64,000 nt of DNA from Heterostelium multicystogenum. Taxonomy: Eukaryota > Evosea > Eumycetozoa > Acytosteliales > Acytosteliaceae. Within the stretch, counting starts at the first letter, position 1. Each line of letters opens with the position of its first letter. The position numbers were made by a program, and so were the translations under genes. Shown here piece after piece: positions 63,217 to 64,000 of this stretch. The DNA lies in assembly GCA_003667245.1 (NCBI GenBank), contig RCNN01000046.1, positions 116,227-180,226 of the forward strand. Direction: 5' to 3'. Below the pieces are notes generated by a model. The model was given only the letters and a program-made list of their open reading frames with translations. It made no database searches and had not been told where the DNA came from.

Positions 63217-64000
63217 ATGTCAACTTTTCCAAATTCTGTAGGTGATTTATTGAAAGTGATAGAGTTAATTGATTGATCAATCAATTCATTATTAGATTAT
63301 CTAGCTAGCTTTTTGATCAGATTGTGGAAGTTACTTAAGATGAGAATGAAGATGATCAAGATGACTATAATAGATTATATGAACGCTAGAGTTCTGAATT
63401 TGATCAAACATTAACTTGATCGAGATATTGAATACCATATTAATATTGATATATTATATTTTTTAGACAGTAGTTCATCCAACAGTTTTGTTGAGTGTTG
63501 TAGATCACTATAACCGTGTTGCTAAAGATACCAATAAGCGTGTTGTTGGTGCTTTGCTCGGTGCAAATAATAAAGGTGTTATTGATATTTCAAACTGCTA
63601 TGGTGTTCCATTTGAAGAGGACGATGCAAACCCAAATATTTGGTTCTTGGACCACAATTTCCATGAGAATATGTATGGAATGTTCAAAAAGATTAATGGT
63701 AACTATAGCTACAATCAAATGCCAACATCATCGCTCGATCAAACTAACTTTTGAATATTAGCTCGTGAGAATGTTGTAGGTTGGTATAGCACTGGTCCAA
63801 AAGATTAGACCATCCGATCAAGATATCAATGAGTTGTTTAGAAGATACACACCCAACCCAGTTTTGGTTATTATAGACGTTGCACCAAAGGAATTAGGTA
63901 TCCCAACCAAGTCCTATGTTACTGTTTGAAGAAGTTAACAAAGTAGGTATCAAAGCAATAATTCGATCTTGTTAATTCATATTCTAACGGCACCATATTA
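63217..64000 (+). CDS. psmD7: 26S proteasome regulatory subunit Rpn8 (MPN domain), 3' end outside window
   Basis: Non-catalytic MPN partner of Rpn11 in the proteasome lid. Exon 1 is 63217-63237 (MSTFPNS), exon 2 is 63477-63698 and exon 3 starts at 63762. The sequence runs [60 protein letters not shown], then [34 protein letters not shown] and [14 protein letters not shown]. These are the Rpn8 blocks, and the JAMM zinc residues are absent, as expected for this subunit. One-base breaks occur near 63806 and 63927. The window ends inside the gene. Confidence 0.95.
63267..63286. repeat. Perfect 20-bp palindrome in Rpn8 intron 1
   Basis: AATTGATTGA followed by TCAATCAATT, 30 bp inside the first intron of the Rpn8 gene. 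It could form a hairpin near the 5' splice site or bind a factor. Confidence 0.8.

Overview
The window comes from a social amoeba (dictyostelid) nuclear genome. It is eukaryotic: introns are short and AT-rich with GTAAGT/GTATGT donors, spacers between genes are very AT-rich, and Asn/Gln/Ser/Thr runs occur. The encoded set includes Rpn8, EMC3, DHX16/Prp2, sphingosine-1-phosphate lyase and neutral ceramidase. Homopeptides are milder and coding GC is higher than I would expect for D. discoideum, so another dictyostelid is likely (inference; species not determined).

Layout, left: 1-833 (-) four-helix membrane protein; 2045-4580 (+) neutral ceramidase; 4958-6516 (+) M20 deacetylase; 6627-7201 (-) ZNHIT3-like HIT zinc finger; 8082-9861 (+) sphingosine-1-phosphate lyase. 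Ceramidase and S1P lyase act in the same sphingolipid breakdown route.

Layout, centre: two giant paralogous AAA+ genes in opposite orientation, 10638-27616 (+) and 32753-49919 (-), each about 17 kb. Their core matches RNF213 (mysterin). Neither shows the RING finger of RNF213 in any frame I read. Both end in a ubiquitin-specific-protease-like (USP-like) domain with degenerate catalytic residues, followed by a small SAM-like helical module. Between them on the minus strand lie a 45-residue metallothionein-like gene (27869-28120), a small unknown gene (28412-29039) and a DHX16/Prp2 spliceosomal helicase (29125-32436). One block of the AAA core is identical between the paralogs over 189 nt, which suggests gene conversion.

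Layout, right: trans-sulfuration PLP lyase (50510-51726 -), small one-helix membrane protein (52340-52893 -), EMC3 (53155-54100 -), maleylacetoacetate isomerase (54371-55087 -), GUP1/HHAT-like MBOAT (55755-57834 -), small mitochondrial-type protein (58181-58558 +), DUF885 metallopeptidase-like protein (59006-60961 -), secreted protein (61219-62437 -) and the proteasome lid subunit Rpn8 (63217 to window end, +).

Many genes, including essential housekeeping ones, carry single-base frame breaks, often at homopolymers. I read these as sequencing indels rather than pseudogenes. Gene spans are therefore given from first start to last stop across the breaks, with exon edges where splice sites are clear.
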